Shown one piece after another: positions 41,628-55,314 of a stretch of 64,000 bases of DNA (position 1 is the stretch's first letter; each line of letters opens with the position of its first letter). This DNA is from Tubulanus polymorphus. Its lineage: Eukaryota; Nemertea; Palaeonemertea; Tubulaniformes; Tubulanidae. The notes below the pieces were generated by a model. It was not told where the DNA came from. It worked only from the letters and a program-made list of their open reading frames with translations, and searched no databases. The translations under genes were made by a program, and so were the position numbers. Where the stretch lies: assembly GCF_964204645.1 (NCBI RefSeq), contig NC_134031.1:2339001-2403000 (forward strand), read 5' to 3'.

Positions 41628-41654
41628 AATAAACTGAATTGTATTGAATTGAAA
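41628..41654 (+). repeat. Possible retroposon tail (AATAAA + TTGAA repeats)
   Basis: AATAAACTGAATTGTATTG then AATTGAA closely parallels the tail at 36.12-36.14 kb (AATAAAGATGATTGAATTG). Two tails of the same type suggest one retroposon family. The body upstream is not recognisable. Confidence 0.35.
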
Positions 41655-42950
41655 TATGGACGTCAGATGAGCGCATGACATTTTTGTATGATATACTAGA
41701 ATTCTAAGCCCGGTGTGGTGATTAGTTCACTTAAGGAGAGTTTCAAATTGGGTAAAACGACGAAGCTTTCAGGTCGCGCGCAAAGAACGCCGTGTGTGGG
41801 GTGAGATGAGAGTGGAGCGGAGCGCTGTCAGATCGCGAGAATCAAAATAAGAGCCGTTGTAACCGCGCGTTTGATCAGCTCCGGTTGCGAACATTTATCG
41901 TTGGGAAATTATATTAGTTATCGTTTTTGCCTGTCAGTTGCATTTCAAATCATCGCGATTGTAGCCACGCCCCTTTCCCCGCGTTATGTAATGAATTCTT
42001 TCTCGGGTCGATGTCATATTCGACGGAGAATTATGTCGTTAAGCCACCTAACCTTCAAACACGCGCACCTGTTGAAACGACTTCAAACGCTTTGCTCGGA
42101 AACTAATTTAATAAGGCGATAATTGAATAAGGAAGAATGGAATTGACGGCGTATCATTTGAATCCGCCCCGAGAAGGAAATAGAAAGTCGGGATCCACGC
42201 AACTGGCGCCATTTTCACGTTGGCTATACCTTTCAACGTTTTATGTCGATATAGGTTATGTACGTACGTCATATTGGCCGTCGTCCGTCTCAAGCTGCTA
42301 AAAGGGCGAATTTCCAACTGATAACCGAACTCACTCACATGTCTTAACGCATTTTACAGTGTCGGCCATTTTGGAACCAGGTCCCATCTACAGCGACCGT
42401 GCTCAATCCTGTGGTTCACTATTTCCGGAATATAGTTCCGATTAACTGACATTGAGTTTCATTAAGTTCGCAAATAGTCGACTAACTCCGATAACCGAGG
42501 TTTGCCAAGTGAACCATACGTGTGACATCCCTGTATAACACGTGTTCTGTATGCCGAATACACGAAATTCCTGTATTTTTTTTATCGTCCTTGAATCTTG
42601 AATCGTTCAGATCTCTGAGCGATGGCTTAGGATTAGGATTAGTACGGCGCCTCTCAGACACCTTTGGTTCGGAATTAACTCGAGCAACCTTTCTCACAAC
42701 ACGAAAATATCCAAATATAGGAATAAGATTAAATATGACATTAAACACGACTTCAGACGCAGTGCCTGGGTTTAGAATCGCTTTACCGAAAAACCGTCGC
42801 AATCTTTAGTAAATGCATTTAGTAAATAATTTTTGACTCCGCGAAAACCGTTACATTATGTTTCTATACATTGATACCTAAAATGCGATTTTATGTCGAG
42901 TTATCATCTCCACATTCATTCATTAACGATTAGTAACAGGTTTTTCCCAA
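41655..42950. other. Non-coding stretch
   Basis: Contains TTAGGATTAGGATTAG near 42628, a short TTAGGA repeat. It is not telomeric in length and not exactly TTAGGG. Overlapping frames at 42482-42809 are mirror artefacts. Confidence 0.4.
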
Positions 42951-42980
42951 TTTTATGTTGAGATATGTCTCAACATAAAA
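42951..42980. repeat. Perfect palindrome: 13-bp stem, 4-base loop
   Basis: TTTTATGTTGAGA, loop TATG, then the exact reverse complement. It could form a hairpin in single-stranded DNA or RNA, or a cruciform. No gene ends next to it, so a terminator-like or 3'-processing role has no support; a collapsed inverted-repeat element is possible. Confidence 0.9.
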
Positions 42981-44185
42981 CAGATTTTTCGTAAATGATG
43001 TTCCCAGGACGCTTCCGTAAGATATCTCTTATTCCATATTTGACGATTTTCTTATCATTCGTTTTGAGAGAATATATCGGGACATGTCAATTCAATCCAA
43101 TAATCGATATTCAAATTCAAAATAACTTTATCGATCCTTTATATCATAGTTTATATTATATCATTTAATTGTCGACAATATTATGCAATGATGTGTTATT
43201 TTTCAAGGCGTCGATAAACTTTCATATTTCATTTTGCTTGAAGTAAAATTGCCAAATGTGCGTAATCATAACGTATAACGTAGCATGTAATTTGTTAATA
43301 AGATAGCCCTGTACAAACGCAGGCAAAGTATAAAACCGAACGTAGAATTATAACATAGAACTGTTTTGATATAGAAACAAAATAATACGGTATAGTTTGA
43401 CAACACGTGATGAATGATCGCCACGAGCACGTGAGTTAAAACATCGCTTTTAGCCACGCCTGTCGTGTTTACACAACCGATCGTTACTTATTTCATCACA
43501 GACGAGATGTTTTTTCGTCGTCAGCCCGAGTTTGTGAGTCAATGTTTGGGTTATTATTCGGGGTTTTGTGGACATCATCAATTTCTAATCCTTCCACGAA
43601 TGCTAAATTGGGCGTCCAAATATTTGATACGTTCCAACCCAGCGGCGTTTCAGCAGATTGTTGATTCCATCTCGCTGATTATTAGTCACAAAAATATGTT
43701 ATGTTTATAGCTGTTTCTAGCAACGAATAAACAAGAAATCGATTGTCGAAAATCGAAAACTGCAATAGAATATTCAAGTAAAACATAAACCGGTAACTTA
43801 GTCATCGGAACCGGCAGTAGTTATAACGAAAAAAAAATTGGTACTGAAATCGTATTTTTCTGATGGAATGTGCTGTGTAACTTGAATATTAATTATCTTT
43901 CACGTGAAGCAACATTTGATAAAAGTCAGTCATTCAACAAAATCATATAATCACACAAAACCCCGAGTTAATCAATCTATTTGTTTATTGGTAAACGATG
44001 TGCTATTTGATTTCTTAGATCGATATTTCTGAGAGGTTCAATCCAAGCAGTCAACTAAGATTTCACAGAATAGGTAACAAAATGGTGCCAGGGAGATAAA
44101 GGAAACGCAAAAGGAACCATAATTGATCATCTTGGTCAAGCAAACGACATCTCCCAGGGCACAAGCTCCAGTTCCACCGATGTTG
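42981..44185. other. Non-coding stretch
   Basis: AT-rich, short frames only, nothing recognised. Confidence 0.4.
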
Positions 44186-44255
44186 CCTTTGAGTTAATTT
44201 CTACGAGTTAACTGTGAGTCAAATCCCTTGTCAGAACCCTGGAACTGTTTTCTGG
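44186..44255 (-). repeat. R3 dispersed repeat, minus-strand copy
   Basis: On the minus strand: AACAGTTCCAGGGTTCTGAC, then GATTTGACTCACAGTTAACTC. It matches the plus-strand copy at 53.9 kb (CAGTTTTACAGTTGTTAATT, then GATTTGACTCAG...AGTTAACTC). Confidence 0.5.
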
Positions 44256-45904
44256 TGTTAAGTCACTCGTCCTTGTAGAATCTACGCGATCTTTCGGTAC
44301 ATTGCGATCAAGTATAAGAGATCTCGTGGACAGATTTCGCGTTGAGCTCCGAGAGCTTCGTTAGAACAATATTTATTAGAACAATAGTCATTATCTGGCA
44401 GTTTATTTTCCCCACGTCGCGTCGTTCGGCCATAAAAACCAACTACATATCCACAATTGTCGGTGGTTAATTGTCCGCAGCCTCGGCGCAGCAAATGTGA
44501 TATCTTGTTCGTAAATTGAATATACCAGTGCAAGGCCATTTCGATTGTATCGGCCATGTTTACCACGCCGGTCGATATAGGATACATCACACAGCGTAAA
44601 AGGCTAAGAAATAATTGCAACAAAAGGTCTGTAATGGATTCCAAACCATCCGGTGCCCTGGATAACATCACCACCATAGCCCACCAGAATACGAAGGACC
44701 TAATTTCAAGAGCGTGTTATTGATCTGCACCATTTTGTACTAATACTCTTCGACACGAAGTGCTACGGGCAGTTTACAGTTTCGTATAAACTATTTCAAT
44801 TATTTGTCGGGAATGCGATAAGTTTTTGATTCGGCTTTTTCAATTTCTATTTTTTCTTTCAATAAGTTTGTCGCCGAGCGTCGATAGCTCGCAGTTCCCT
44901 CACGCCCGGGGTGAAGTGAATCGAGAGAGAGAGGCTTTTATCGCGTAACGATCGGTGTCGCGATGATCGCGTAATGTGTCACCAAGCGTTGCCAACTGAT
45001 TGAACTTAAATTCGACGGAAACAGCACTTGATTTCACTTGTCGCATTTCATAAATTGAAGCGCGCTTAAATCTGTAATCCCCGCAGGCGAGTTACAGTCA
45101 ATACGGTTCGACTCATCGTCCGTCTCGCGGCGATTCGCCGGGAACGAATCTCGCCGAACTCTCGTTGAACTCTCGTGTTGGCGTGCGCTCTCATTCAGAA
45201 AATCGAGACCTGTCAAATCGGTCGGTTCGGATCAGTGCGTAGACCGCTACATGCCGCAGTTGTAAGGTCTAGAGCTTTACCTGAGAAGCTGATTGAATAT
45301 AGTTACACGATTTTGCCATTTTCGAATGGCGTGCTTTCATCTGCGGCCTGTAAAGCGTCGTGTAGTCGTCATTCATTGAAAAATACGCAACGCATACGAA
45401 ACACCGGAGGCTTCTTAGGCGCACGTCAAATAACACACTATCCGCACCGTACTCGTTTACACACCCGATTACGCCGAATAAAACATAGTACGCGGTAAGC
45501 ATGACGGCAAACCTGCGAGGTTTCCATTCGACGACAGCGGCAAAAAACCACGTCGACGCCATCCGCGGTAAAGTAGGATGGATAGTTAATTGAAATAAAA
45601 ACCGCCGTTTTCGCTCGGTCGACTCGCGAGGCGCGCGCACAAAATTACCAACTGATAAACGACGCTACGTATTAATATAATCGATCCTCGATGAAATGAA
45701 ATGAACATCGATCAAATTGAATTTGCGCACGAATCGCTTAAAATGACGGTTTTAGGTCTGACGCAGTATTAAAACGCTTTATGTATTATTCCCCTCAGTT
45801 ATCATTCTAACCTCTTCACCAAGAACCTTGTGTCCACTGATGTATCTGTTTCCATAGACTAGCTACCTCTTAGTTTTTTCTTCTTACTGCGCATTTATCA
45901 ACTT
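44256..45904. other. Non-coding stretch with the longest non-transposon open frames
   Basis: Minus-strand frames of 131 codons (44282-44677) and 123 codons (45269-45640). The first translates to a hydrophobic N-terminal part and a Cys-containing C-terminal part, open for about 14 more codons upstream to a TAA. Neither has a motif I recognise, and several frames of 110-130 codons are expected by chance in 64 kb. The 45060-45640 part is relatively CpG-rich. Confidence 0.4.
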
Positions 45905-45985
45905 ATCCACTGATGTACACTAGGATCGTAGAGTGACGGAGGTCGCCGTGGAAACAACCACTGCCGGTACTGGGTGAGGTCACAT
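45905..45985. repeat. R2 dispersed repeat, 3' half
   Basis: AGGATCGTAGAGTGACGGAG, GTCGCCGTGGAAACAACCAC, then CCGGTACTGGGTGA. It aligns with the second half of the copy at 19.18 kb in the same orientation. Confidence 0.6.
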
Positions 45986-47810
45986 AGCCTGGAGTACAGG
46001 CCTGGCACATTCACCCTCTGCTTCGATCTGGTCGTCTCGAGCCTGGTCCAGCCGCGGATTCATAATGAGGCTTTATTCGCTCATTCGATATGTCCTGTTC
46101 TTTCTTTCAACCACAGCATAGAAAAAAAGGACAACGGAAAACTTCATCGCTTTGCCGAGTTTGGTCGTGATCGCGGACGGACACCGTCGGTCATCGGCTC
46201 CGATCTCATTATCTTCATCGATGACAAACACCTTCTGGTTGTATCCCAGAACTCACGCCTGATTTGCCGCATACTGCGTGGAAATAAAAACGCAAACAAA
46301 CAGCGAACGGGCGTAAAAACACTGAGTAAAACTCAGATGTGACAGACAACCGAGATGTCGTAAGCAATGGGCCGTAAACGAAAGACTTATCGGGAATATT
46401 CTATCCGAAAACTGGGAGCGCGAAGGATACTTTTTGAGAAAATGAAGATTATACTAAACGTCCAGGAAGATTCCGAATGCGCAGCCATTGATTACATTTC
46501 TCTTTAGATTAGTAACCAACGTGTTAAAAATGAATTTCTATATTTTTCTATGAAGACGAACTCGTTTTGGTCGCAGACACACGAAACGTTTTTTGAATCA
46601 CCTACAATTAGCCACGAAATGAAACAAGTTGTTTTTGGAGTATCCATTGTTTACAAGCGAAGTAATGGAGTAAATCATTGTTATTATAGACAAGTTACAA
46701 CAGAAATATGTAGCTCAGTTCTATTCAGTTTCGTGTCAATGTTTGCTTCATTACGATGATCTGTACAGTAAGTTCGAAACCTTGTCGTCCTTTTTTGCGA
46801 TGAATAAATTCTTTTAATCTTTTAAATTTGTGGGATCTTTAATCACTATCTAATCTGTCTCCGCGTCTGAGTGTAGCTGCTCTACTACTATGACCTAAGT
46901 CTTACCGGGCTTTGAACTAACCACACAAGTAATCATCTCATTCACAGTTTGATTCGTCGGATACAAGTTAACGACACTAAATATATTAATTAGAATAGAT
47001 GGACTGACCTGACAAATAGATGAGTGTCTATAGAGATCCAGTGCCGGAGAAAAACAGTGAGTTCACGATAGCAGAATGCTCGCTCCCTGACACCAGGACG
47101 ACCTCGCCGTACACGGCAAACTTATCACGACGATACGATGAAATAATTATTTCAGAGCAGCTTCTCTGCCGCGATCGATTCCGCGACGGCTCGGATAAAG
47201 AACGGACGAACTGTCCTTCAACTCCGAAACCCCCACACACACACTGTTTCTTCGATCGGTTCGGTCTCAAGGACGACGCGTGGTGACGACTGAAAAAAAC
47301 ACGGTGTTTTCACCGAATGGGGAAATCTATATCGAGATTATTCCCGTCGCGCTCAAAAAAGAGGAGTTTTTCTCTACGCTTTTACCATTCGAAACACGTC
47401 GATTTTTGTACGACCAAAATACGATCCATCGGCCACGATTTTATGCGCGGAAGCAACCGATTGGAAAATGTAAAAGGGAAAAATTATACGATTTGGATTT
47501 GTACAGATCACCGGTCGCCAGACCGACCCCACGGGTGATGTAAATGAAACCAAATGAGACGTGTAATAATGGGAGTTATGACAATTTTTCAAAAAGTTCC
47601 CGGTCAGAATATCTACATAATTTCTCGCGGAAATAAGCTTCGATGAAGGCAGGCGACAAAATATGAAAAATGTGTAAATAACGACTAGCTTCCAATTTCC
47701 GTCGAATATTATTCATCGTCAAGTCGCACAAATAACAATAAAAAAAACCATTTTTATAGATATCTACAAGTGAAGAGATCAAATATATGAATATGTAAAT
47801 GGGCTTTACA
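45986..47810. other. Non-coding stretch
   Basis: A 122-codon plus-strand frame starting in the R2 flank (45974-46342) has no domain. Frames at 47020-47543 overlap on both strands. No gene supported. Confidence 0.4.
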
Positions 47811-47865
47811 ACCCACTGTGGCAATCGAGGATTTCTTTTATGGCAACTAATGAACTACTAGGGGT
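47811..47865 (+). repeat. R1 dispersed repeat, decayed copy
   Basis: CCACTGTGGCAATCGAGGAT, then TTATGGCAA and CTACTAG at the expected spacing; the rest is diverged. Confidence 0.5.
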
Positions 47866-50364
47866 AGAAGTACAAGTTAGTTAGTATTATTCCTCCCTGG
47901 ACTTGGCATACACGCTTAGTGGGACAAAGATGAAAATATGAAGCAACAACAATAGATTTACAATTAGGGGGGATTATTCTGAAGTAAGATATAAAAAATC
48001 GTGCTTCATGTCTTTTCGAATCTTGGTTTTCCAAGACTGACCTTAGTGGACTGTTCATTAACCATCATGGACTTTCGTTTCTTAGTCCACGATTTAACTC
48101 ATCACTCAGCTCTGATTGCTGTGAATACAACAAAATCACGTATTAACCCACTGACCTACTGAGACTGCTGTTTGGCCGACCGTTAGTAACGCCACCTGTC
48201 GGGATCGGTAGATTTGCGTAAAACGCATGCCACACGTACCATAGTCTCATCCTCACTAGATACTAGTCCCAGGTGTCTACCGAGACCGATGTATCATCGC
48301 TGATTAGGCTGTGCTTTTTGTGGTTGCAACTCTAATGGAACGCATCTTTGATTAATGAGTCGTGTCTATTAATTGGATAACGTACGTTACGTCGTTTCGG
48401 ACGCAAACGGTCTGTTACGTTGTTACGTCGTCGATGTATTTGAACGGTCGGTCGTGTGTTCATTTGTGTTCATTCGAAAGTTGCGTGTCGTCGAATTCCA
48501 CATTACAACATGTTTGATCGTTTAAACACGACGAATTAGTGGCGTTTTCCCCCCGTCCCTGATAGTGATCGATCGTCAATTCGCGTGACCCGTTGTTTTC
48601 TTTACCGAATTGCGTCGAACAGTCGAAATTCCCTTCAGGAAACTTTCGAACGAGACTTTTTTCGAATGCCTGATTCACGGCTCGTTGCCGCGTTAACATT
48701 AACGGGGGAAAAATGAGGAGGTCGAAGAAAAATGGATCGAGTGAAAGGACCGAATCGAAAGAAGATTGATAATAGTATAACGCGGTATATACTAATGGTT
48801 ATTCCAAGGTTATCCCTTTTGTGAATCGAAATTCGAGTCGCGTCATGTTTTTGATATCCAGGACCCTCGGGGAAAACCTAATGGAAAATGTACGTACATA
48901 ATTCATCGGGTTAAAACCGCTGTTGACAACGCGGGGGATACATTGTTCCGCGCTAAAAATCATTTCAATCAAAGGGAGATACCCCGTGGTCCCTTGTCAT
49001 CCCCGCGGTTATTTTGCAGACGATGAAAACAAACGTGAATTATTTAGGCGGTAATAACGCGCGGCTTTTTAATAGTTAATTAATTGAGCTCGGAACAACA
49101 AGCCGCCATATTCGATTTCACCCAACTGCGATGAAAGAGAGAAAAAGTGGCGAGCTCTATGGATGAATTCAGACGAACAAAAGGGTGTGCAATATCCCAA
49201 AGCTAGCGCGTTACAGCACGAAATGAAAAACAACAGTAACTTTCGCGTTCTAACGCACAACTAATAAACAACGATTTCAACTCGACGAGAAAAAAAATTG
49301 TTTTTGTAGTTAAAGATCACAGGCGTTAATTCCGCGCGCGATGCGCTTTTAATGAAAAACCTCATCAAAGATATTCGATATCGAGCGAGATTTATTCGTT
49401 GAAGAAAGCGTCGTTTTTCGTTTCAGAGAAAAATGGCAGCATCGCAGTACACAGTCTAGGGAGAAACCGTTATTTATACGATACTGTAGTCCGATAATGA
49501 AAAATGTGTTTTCCTTGTGAAGAAACGTTTCTGACGTGTTTTGTTCTGCCGCGTGCCGTGCGTTGATCATCTCATCAAAACCTATAATTCGAAACGTTTT
49601 CTGAAAAACTTATTTTCTCTTTTGATGAAACAAAACGTTTTTGCCGTGTGAAATGGGCCTTAGCATATTCAAACAAGTATTTACATTTGGACTGTGTACT
49701 GTATTTCGATATCTCGTAAATCGAGCCCACGTTTGTATCAAACACGGATAATGACTCTATTGCATGGCCCGATCACGTTTGACAATTATACGGATATATG
49801 CGAGACGATTCGACGACTCTTTGCTTTAGCAATTTGTGCCTAGTTGCAAATCATGCCGGTGACCGATTCAGGCGAGTGGCAGCGTCTTAAACGTTTCCCC
49901 AGTTTGACAAAAACTGAACTTTTCGGGGTAAACAAGAAAAGGCGTTGTAATTTTCGAATAAATCAATGCGTTGTAGCCGTTGTTTGATCGGCCTCGTCTC
50001 TGGACGCGACGAATAAGAATGTTATTTATGATGTTATCTGATTTATTTCAGATTAAACCATAAAACTAAACGCGTATATCTGCGACTCATCTCGGTTCTT
50101 ATCTGCAGCGAGCAATTCAATTCCTGCGAAAAGTAATCGGGAGCTTAATCGACAAAGGAGTGAGTTTAATTTCCTCCAAGCGCGACGTTTCGCCATCGCT
50201 TAAGAATGATCATTAAATGGCAGATCTCTGTTTTGTAATAAATGCGTATTCTACTGCTGGGGAATTGACGATCTCGTTTATAGGCGACGAGGACGATGTA
50301 AGCGCCGAGTTACGAAGCTAGGATATGCCAGCTTTGAAAATAGGTCGATCGGGAACTGTCAACG
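47866..50364. other. Non-coding stretch
   Basis: Short frames only. On the minus strand, GCTAAGGCCCATTTCACACG near 49643-49664 looks like the terminus of a DNA transposon (a TAAGGCCCATTTCACACGG-type end), but I could not find its partner. Confidence 0.35.
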
Positions 50365-50460
50365 CTACTGTGGCAATCGAGGATTCCACTCAAAGCAAGC
50401 TAGGACCCGTCAGGTTCGCTAGTAGCAACTCGATCTTCTGCTTTCAATTTCTTCCACATT
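50365..50460 (+). repeat. R1 dispersed repeat, best-preserved copy
   Basis: In order: CTACTGTGGCAATCGAGGAT, TCCACTCAAAGCAAGCTAGG, ACCCGTCAGGTTCGCTAGTA, GCAACTCGATCTTCTGC, TTTCAATTTCTTCCAC. All blocks recur at 34.1 kb and, inverted, at 2.6 kb. An A/T-rich run follows, as at 2.6 kb. Confidence 0.75.
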
Positions 50461-53400
50461 TCAATGAGAATCTAATTAAATTTTCTCTAAAATAAATCAA
50501 TTATTACCAATCGCCATCAATGTATGTTTTACCAATGTATTCAGTGATATAGAATCAAGGTTCATCGATAATGAATCGATTTCTACGAGTGTGCAAGTCA
50601 CGCCCTCTGGTGGTATCTGGTCCTCCATCCATTGGTAGGATTTCTAGATTGGAATATCTTACTTACAATGTAGTTGGAATAGAAAGGGACATTCTGTACT
50701 ATCAGTGGGTGCTGAAAATCGATATTCCACCTTCGAGCACTAAGGTCATATTTTTCACTGTAGCGATGAACTCAGTCATCTTTCAATGTATACAACACTT
50801 CTAGGTCTATGATATTCTAGCAGTTTCCGCCTCGGTGCATTCTACTATTTCTTCGTTTTGTCATCTCCCACGGTGTACAATTCAATCCGCCTCCAGTGTA
50901 TATGATATTCCATCTGAAATATGTCACACGGGGAAATGCTCTGATAATAAAGATATCGTTACTGTAATCATCATTGTTATCGTTATCAAATTCATTTTTA
51001 GTATCCGGGTCTTACGTTTAAGACCTTTCGTTATTTAGTATACCCGCAGGTATCGTATAAGATAGATCTATGCGCTACTGTAGTTGGTGCATTCACCGGC
51101 GGTTGGTCTTAATCAGGATTTATTTCGTTGTGCGCACGCCGACGGAAAGGCGACCCGAACAATTCCGGATTGTGACTTCTGAAAGATCGCTTGCTTTACG
51201 TTCATCTGACAAGTTAATAGTTCACGAATGTTTTTGTTTTTGATCGATGGACTTTCAGCCGCAACAAGACGACCAGACGCAGAGAGGGAGAGAACGGCAA
51301 TTCGACTGTATCGGCAAGATGATACATCGTTTCGTTTTGCCGCATTTTGCCGCAATCGAGCGCGATAACGACAGGTGACCGAATTCAACATTAGCTCGCT
51401 TGTGGACATCATCGATGTGCTAATTGAAACAAACCTTCAACATCGAAACGACTGATGATATAGACCTTGAACAGGTGACAGTATAGCGGCCAGGGCCGGT
51501 ATAGGATGAATATACACGAGTATGTGCAGTGCTCGAAATTCAAAGAAAATCGATTGATCGGACCAAAATCGAAATAAATGCTTTCAATGTCAATTAGGAA
51601 TTTTCCACTAAGACATCTGTTAACAGTGATAGTAATCATACTTGTATGACATTTCACATCGACTTTAAGGCGTTTAATAACATACCATTTATGTAGCACC
51701 CCAAGAGGCAATTTCCCCGTCTTTTTACGTTAACATTATGAAGAGGGAATTTTCCGATGCGAAGACAGGAGATTGATAGATGCTGTAAGTCTATTTATCA
51801 GATTGATAAATTCATAGATGCTTGAATCCTTCCAATAGTATTGGGGCATATGAAATGCTCCTCGGGCTGTTATAATATACACAGCAGAGTAAAAGATGGT
51901 ATTTGACTTCGATTTGGTTCGCGCTTCGTCTCTAATACACCAATGGTTTTGCGTGGGATTTGTGTCTCAGTCGATCTACCAGTAACGTAACATTCGGAAA
52001 TGAAATTTTTTTTGATTTATTGAACGTGGTCGGCTGTCTGTTGTATATATACTTCTAAATGACCTGGCGCATGATCACGATAGGAACTATTTCTATTTAG
52101 AAATATATTCTCCCTCCACACAATTAGGCAGACAGCTGAGGTAATTTCATGCGCGCAAAGCTGGCCACGTCGCTTTCGCCAAATTGCTTTCCGTCGTTGA
52201 AAAGTCCGTTTCCTCCGAAGGCCGAGCGTCTCTATTTGTCAATCGGTCGTCATCCGAACGCTGGTTTTATAGCCACCGACAAAAAAGGCAAAAAAGCAAT
52301 TTAGATAGCGGTGCAATACATTTTCCGCATGATCAACGGGAACCCGCCTGGAAATGATCTAGGTATATTCACCGTCTGACTGACATGTCACGAGCGATAC
52401 GGATTAAACCGTAACAGCCGTAACCACAGCGCACGTTTCGCTGGTCGTCGATCATTTTCCGCCGCCATCTTTCTTTCCATTCCATTGCGAGGTAATAATT
52501 GACATGAAATCTACGAAAAACGAGGTCTATTTACGTAAGATTGAATGTGCGTATGCGAAGTGGCCTATCTTCGTGATTATCGTGGCAATTTGTGCAACGA
52601 TAAATGTCAGAAAAGGCTGCTGTGTTTTATGGAAGGAAATGACCCTTCAGTTAGTGCGACGTTTATGCCTTAACGCAAAGAAGAATATGTTTGCTACTGC
52701 CATTATTTTGTTCGAACAAACACATTGTCGTGTTGCTGAGGACAGCCTTGTCCATAAAAGCAAACAGTTTGTTATAATGGACACCAGCTTCAAGATCTGA
52801 ATGTTATAAGTACAAAATGCCCAACATGGACTGACATGAACCGTGTTACATCTAAGTCTGATATCGAGATTGTGTCGCTTATAGAATACAAATCAACGAC
52901 GCACGAAGTATGGAAATAAACAACACCAGCTCGAATTAAATGAAAGCTTACAAATATGAGCACAGCTAGGAAGGAAACCATACGAACGTAATAACACTAG
53001 CAGAAAAACGATCTTTATTCAAAGAAGTTTTTCAAGTTCCTGAAATAGCATCTAGAAAAGGCTTTCGTCGTCATCGCCCTATTTCACTGCAAAAATAGGA
53101 ACATTCTCCAAACGGAATTCACGGCACAAGTCGCAGATAGGTCATCATGTTTGTCTCCTGGTTATGCTTAACGTCGTTTGGATCTTGGTTTTCCGAGACT
53201 ATTATATATAACCCCTACTTCATCATCGTTCATTTAACCTCCGAGGATGCGGCGTTATATCGTCATTTTGAACAGTCTATATACTCGAAATAAGTTGCAA
53301 TCTATCAAAATGAGATTGTTGATAAGATGTAAGGCGTTGTTCACCGGTGCGCCTCAGGGCCACCAGACGTTGTTAATCACGTTGTTCATCAGTAGAAGTA

Positions 53401-53850
53401 TAAAGTGCGTGTCTAAAACTAGAAATTATAGGAACCTTTTTGTATATTAAATACATCAAACATGTCAAGGAAAATGAATGCTTTTCGAAGCCGTGATGTG
53501 GACTAATTGTTGATTTTATTCTCGACTGTGTCATTACGTTATTGGACTAGAACTGCAAGCGAAGACAATCTGTGTCCGCGCCGGAGCTTTTAATGTTTGA
53601 TTAATGAAATCATTAGCGTTCGGTCGTCTCTCGTCCCGGCGTCGATAGATTGGAAGTTGACTAATCGCGTCATCATTGTCAACCACCTGTCGCCATTAAA
53701 AGTCCAAACGAAAATATACTAATCCCAACTGAGGCGCCATCGACACTGCTGATGTATATCATCACTATCACTATATGTTTATGTAGAGAGGAGTGATCAC
53801 TCCGGTTCATGTGGCAAATCATTTCATCATATTACCCCTATATAGATCGG
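50461..53850. other. Non-coding stretch
   Basis: Frames up to 100 codons (51113-51412, 51409-51711, 52504-52800) without domains. The last has one hydrophobic stretch and scattered Cys, but nothing I recognise. Confidence 0.4.
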
Positions 53851-53945
53851 CTCCTGGACCCAGTTTTACAGTTGTTAATTAAGATTTGACTCAGCCTCAT
53901 TGAATTGAACTGATTTTCACTCAGAGTTAACTCTAACTCCTGTCC
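53851..53945 (+). repeat. R3 dispersed repeat copy
   Basis: GGACCCAGTTTTACAGTTGT, TAATTAAGATTTGACTCAG, then after about 35 bases CAGAGTTAACTCTAACTCC. It combines words found separately at 32.6 and 44.2 kb. Confidence 0.5.
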
Positions 53946-55282
53946 TGGATGAGTGGCATACAGATGAGTGGGGACTGAATAATCCTGGGAATGTTTAGAA
54001 TTTTTTTCAGTTTTTATCATGGTTTCTCATCGCTACTATTGACATGGTGTTTGTCACCTCTAGGGGTAACGTTGTCACCCCGTCTATAAAACTGGGCCCA
54101 CGATGATGTTTTGGAGAGATGCCATCCTCCTAGCGATACATAACGCGAGCGGCTTAAAGGTTATTTGCATGACGTCAAAGCGCATCTTATTGGCTGAAAT
54201 GTTAAAAGTTACAATTAGTGCAGCCAATATGATGTTTGAGGACAATTTGGCGGTGGTTTCCTGCCACAGGAGAGGAATGACTGACGACGACAATAAACAG
54301 ATACGCACGGAGTGGCGATCATCACGATATTCACCCAACCAAATAGCCGTATCCTGGGGGAAACAAGCGCGCTGACAGCAATGAGCAATTTGGCTAATTA
54401 CTCGTCTAGAAAACTTCCGAACCACATTCTACGCGTGGCCCATAACAGCTCAATGCTCGTTGTGATGTGTGACCGCGCAAAAAGCGCAAAGTTCTCGCGA
54501 GAAATGAGCTAATGGAAGCGAAGCAACCGACCGTAAATGACCGACCGTATCGCTAATGCGTGATGTGTACCTACCACTTTACTGCTATACTGATAGCTAT
54601 TATCAGTCTGTGTCCGAAGATGCGATATCCGGACAAATCGACGGAAACCCCGCGCGTAAACCTGATATTAAGTCAGAAACGGTCGCTGTCTCTTTTTCCC
54701 TAACAGCCGTGATTAGGTAGAGATTGCAGTAGAAAAGTAGCCACGACCTTTTGTCAGTGGATTTCTAGAAGATTAAAATTCCGATGCCGAGGCTCTTGGT
54801 GGGGTAGGATTACGATATAAGTCGGCACAAGTGGCCTATTTGTACCAGGAGGTCTCTCGCATTTCACTGTTGCACCAGCGACACCACGGAGAAAGTATGT
54901 TAGCGAAATAAATTGATTATGGCAGAAAACTTTGGTTTAATTCTATGATTTTTCAGATAGTTAGAATAGTTCAATGGGGGTTGTGCTAGTGCTCTGATGG
55001 GCACCGCTTGCCTCGTTACTCGACCAGACTCGGGATACTCGATAAAATATACATTATCGCAACTTCTTTCGCTCTTGAGGCTTCGACAGAGCACTAGTCA
55101 CAAATCATGCGCAATCCACTGCGGAGACATTTTCAGTAAGTTTGACAGGCACAACACAAAAGAGAAGATTAGAGTGTAGTGAGCGCATTAACAGCCATAC
55201 AAAAACGTCGCCGTTATTTATGGTTGCTTTAGAATCCATCGTTTGTCACAGTCGACTTTCGGTATAGGGAGCGAAGGCAGAG
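53946..55282. other. Non-coding stretch
   Basis: Overlapping opposite-strand frames at 54084-54425 and 54103-54375 carry no domain. Nothing else recognised. Confidence 0.4.
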
Positions 55283-55314
55283 GCGGAGGGAGAGGGAGAG
55301 GGAGAGGGAGAGAG
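55283..55314 (+). repeat. (GAGAGG)n purine tract
   Basis: About four GAGAGG-type units in an uninterrupted purine run. The antisense frame reads as Pro/Leu repeats and is an artefact. Confidence 0.85.

Noticed and set aside
42625-42645. TTAGGATTAGGATTAG as interstitial telomere
   Set aside because: Only about 2.5 units and not the TTAGGG sequence.
44282-44677. 131-codon minus-strand frame with a hydrophobic N-terminus as a membrane protein gene
   Set aside because: No recognisable domain, no clear splice or start context, and frames of this length are expected by chance in a window this size.
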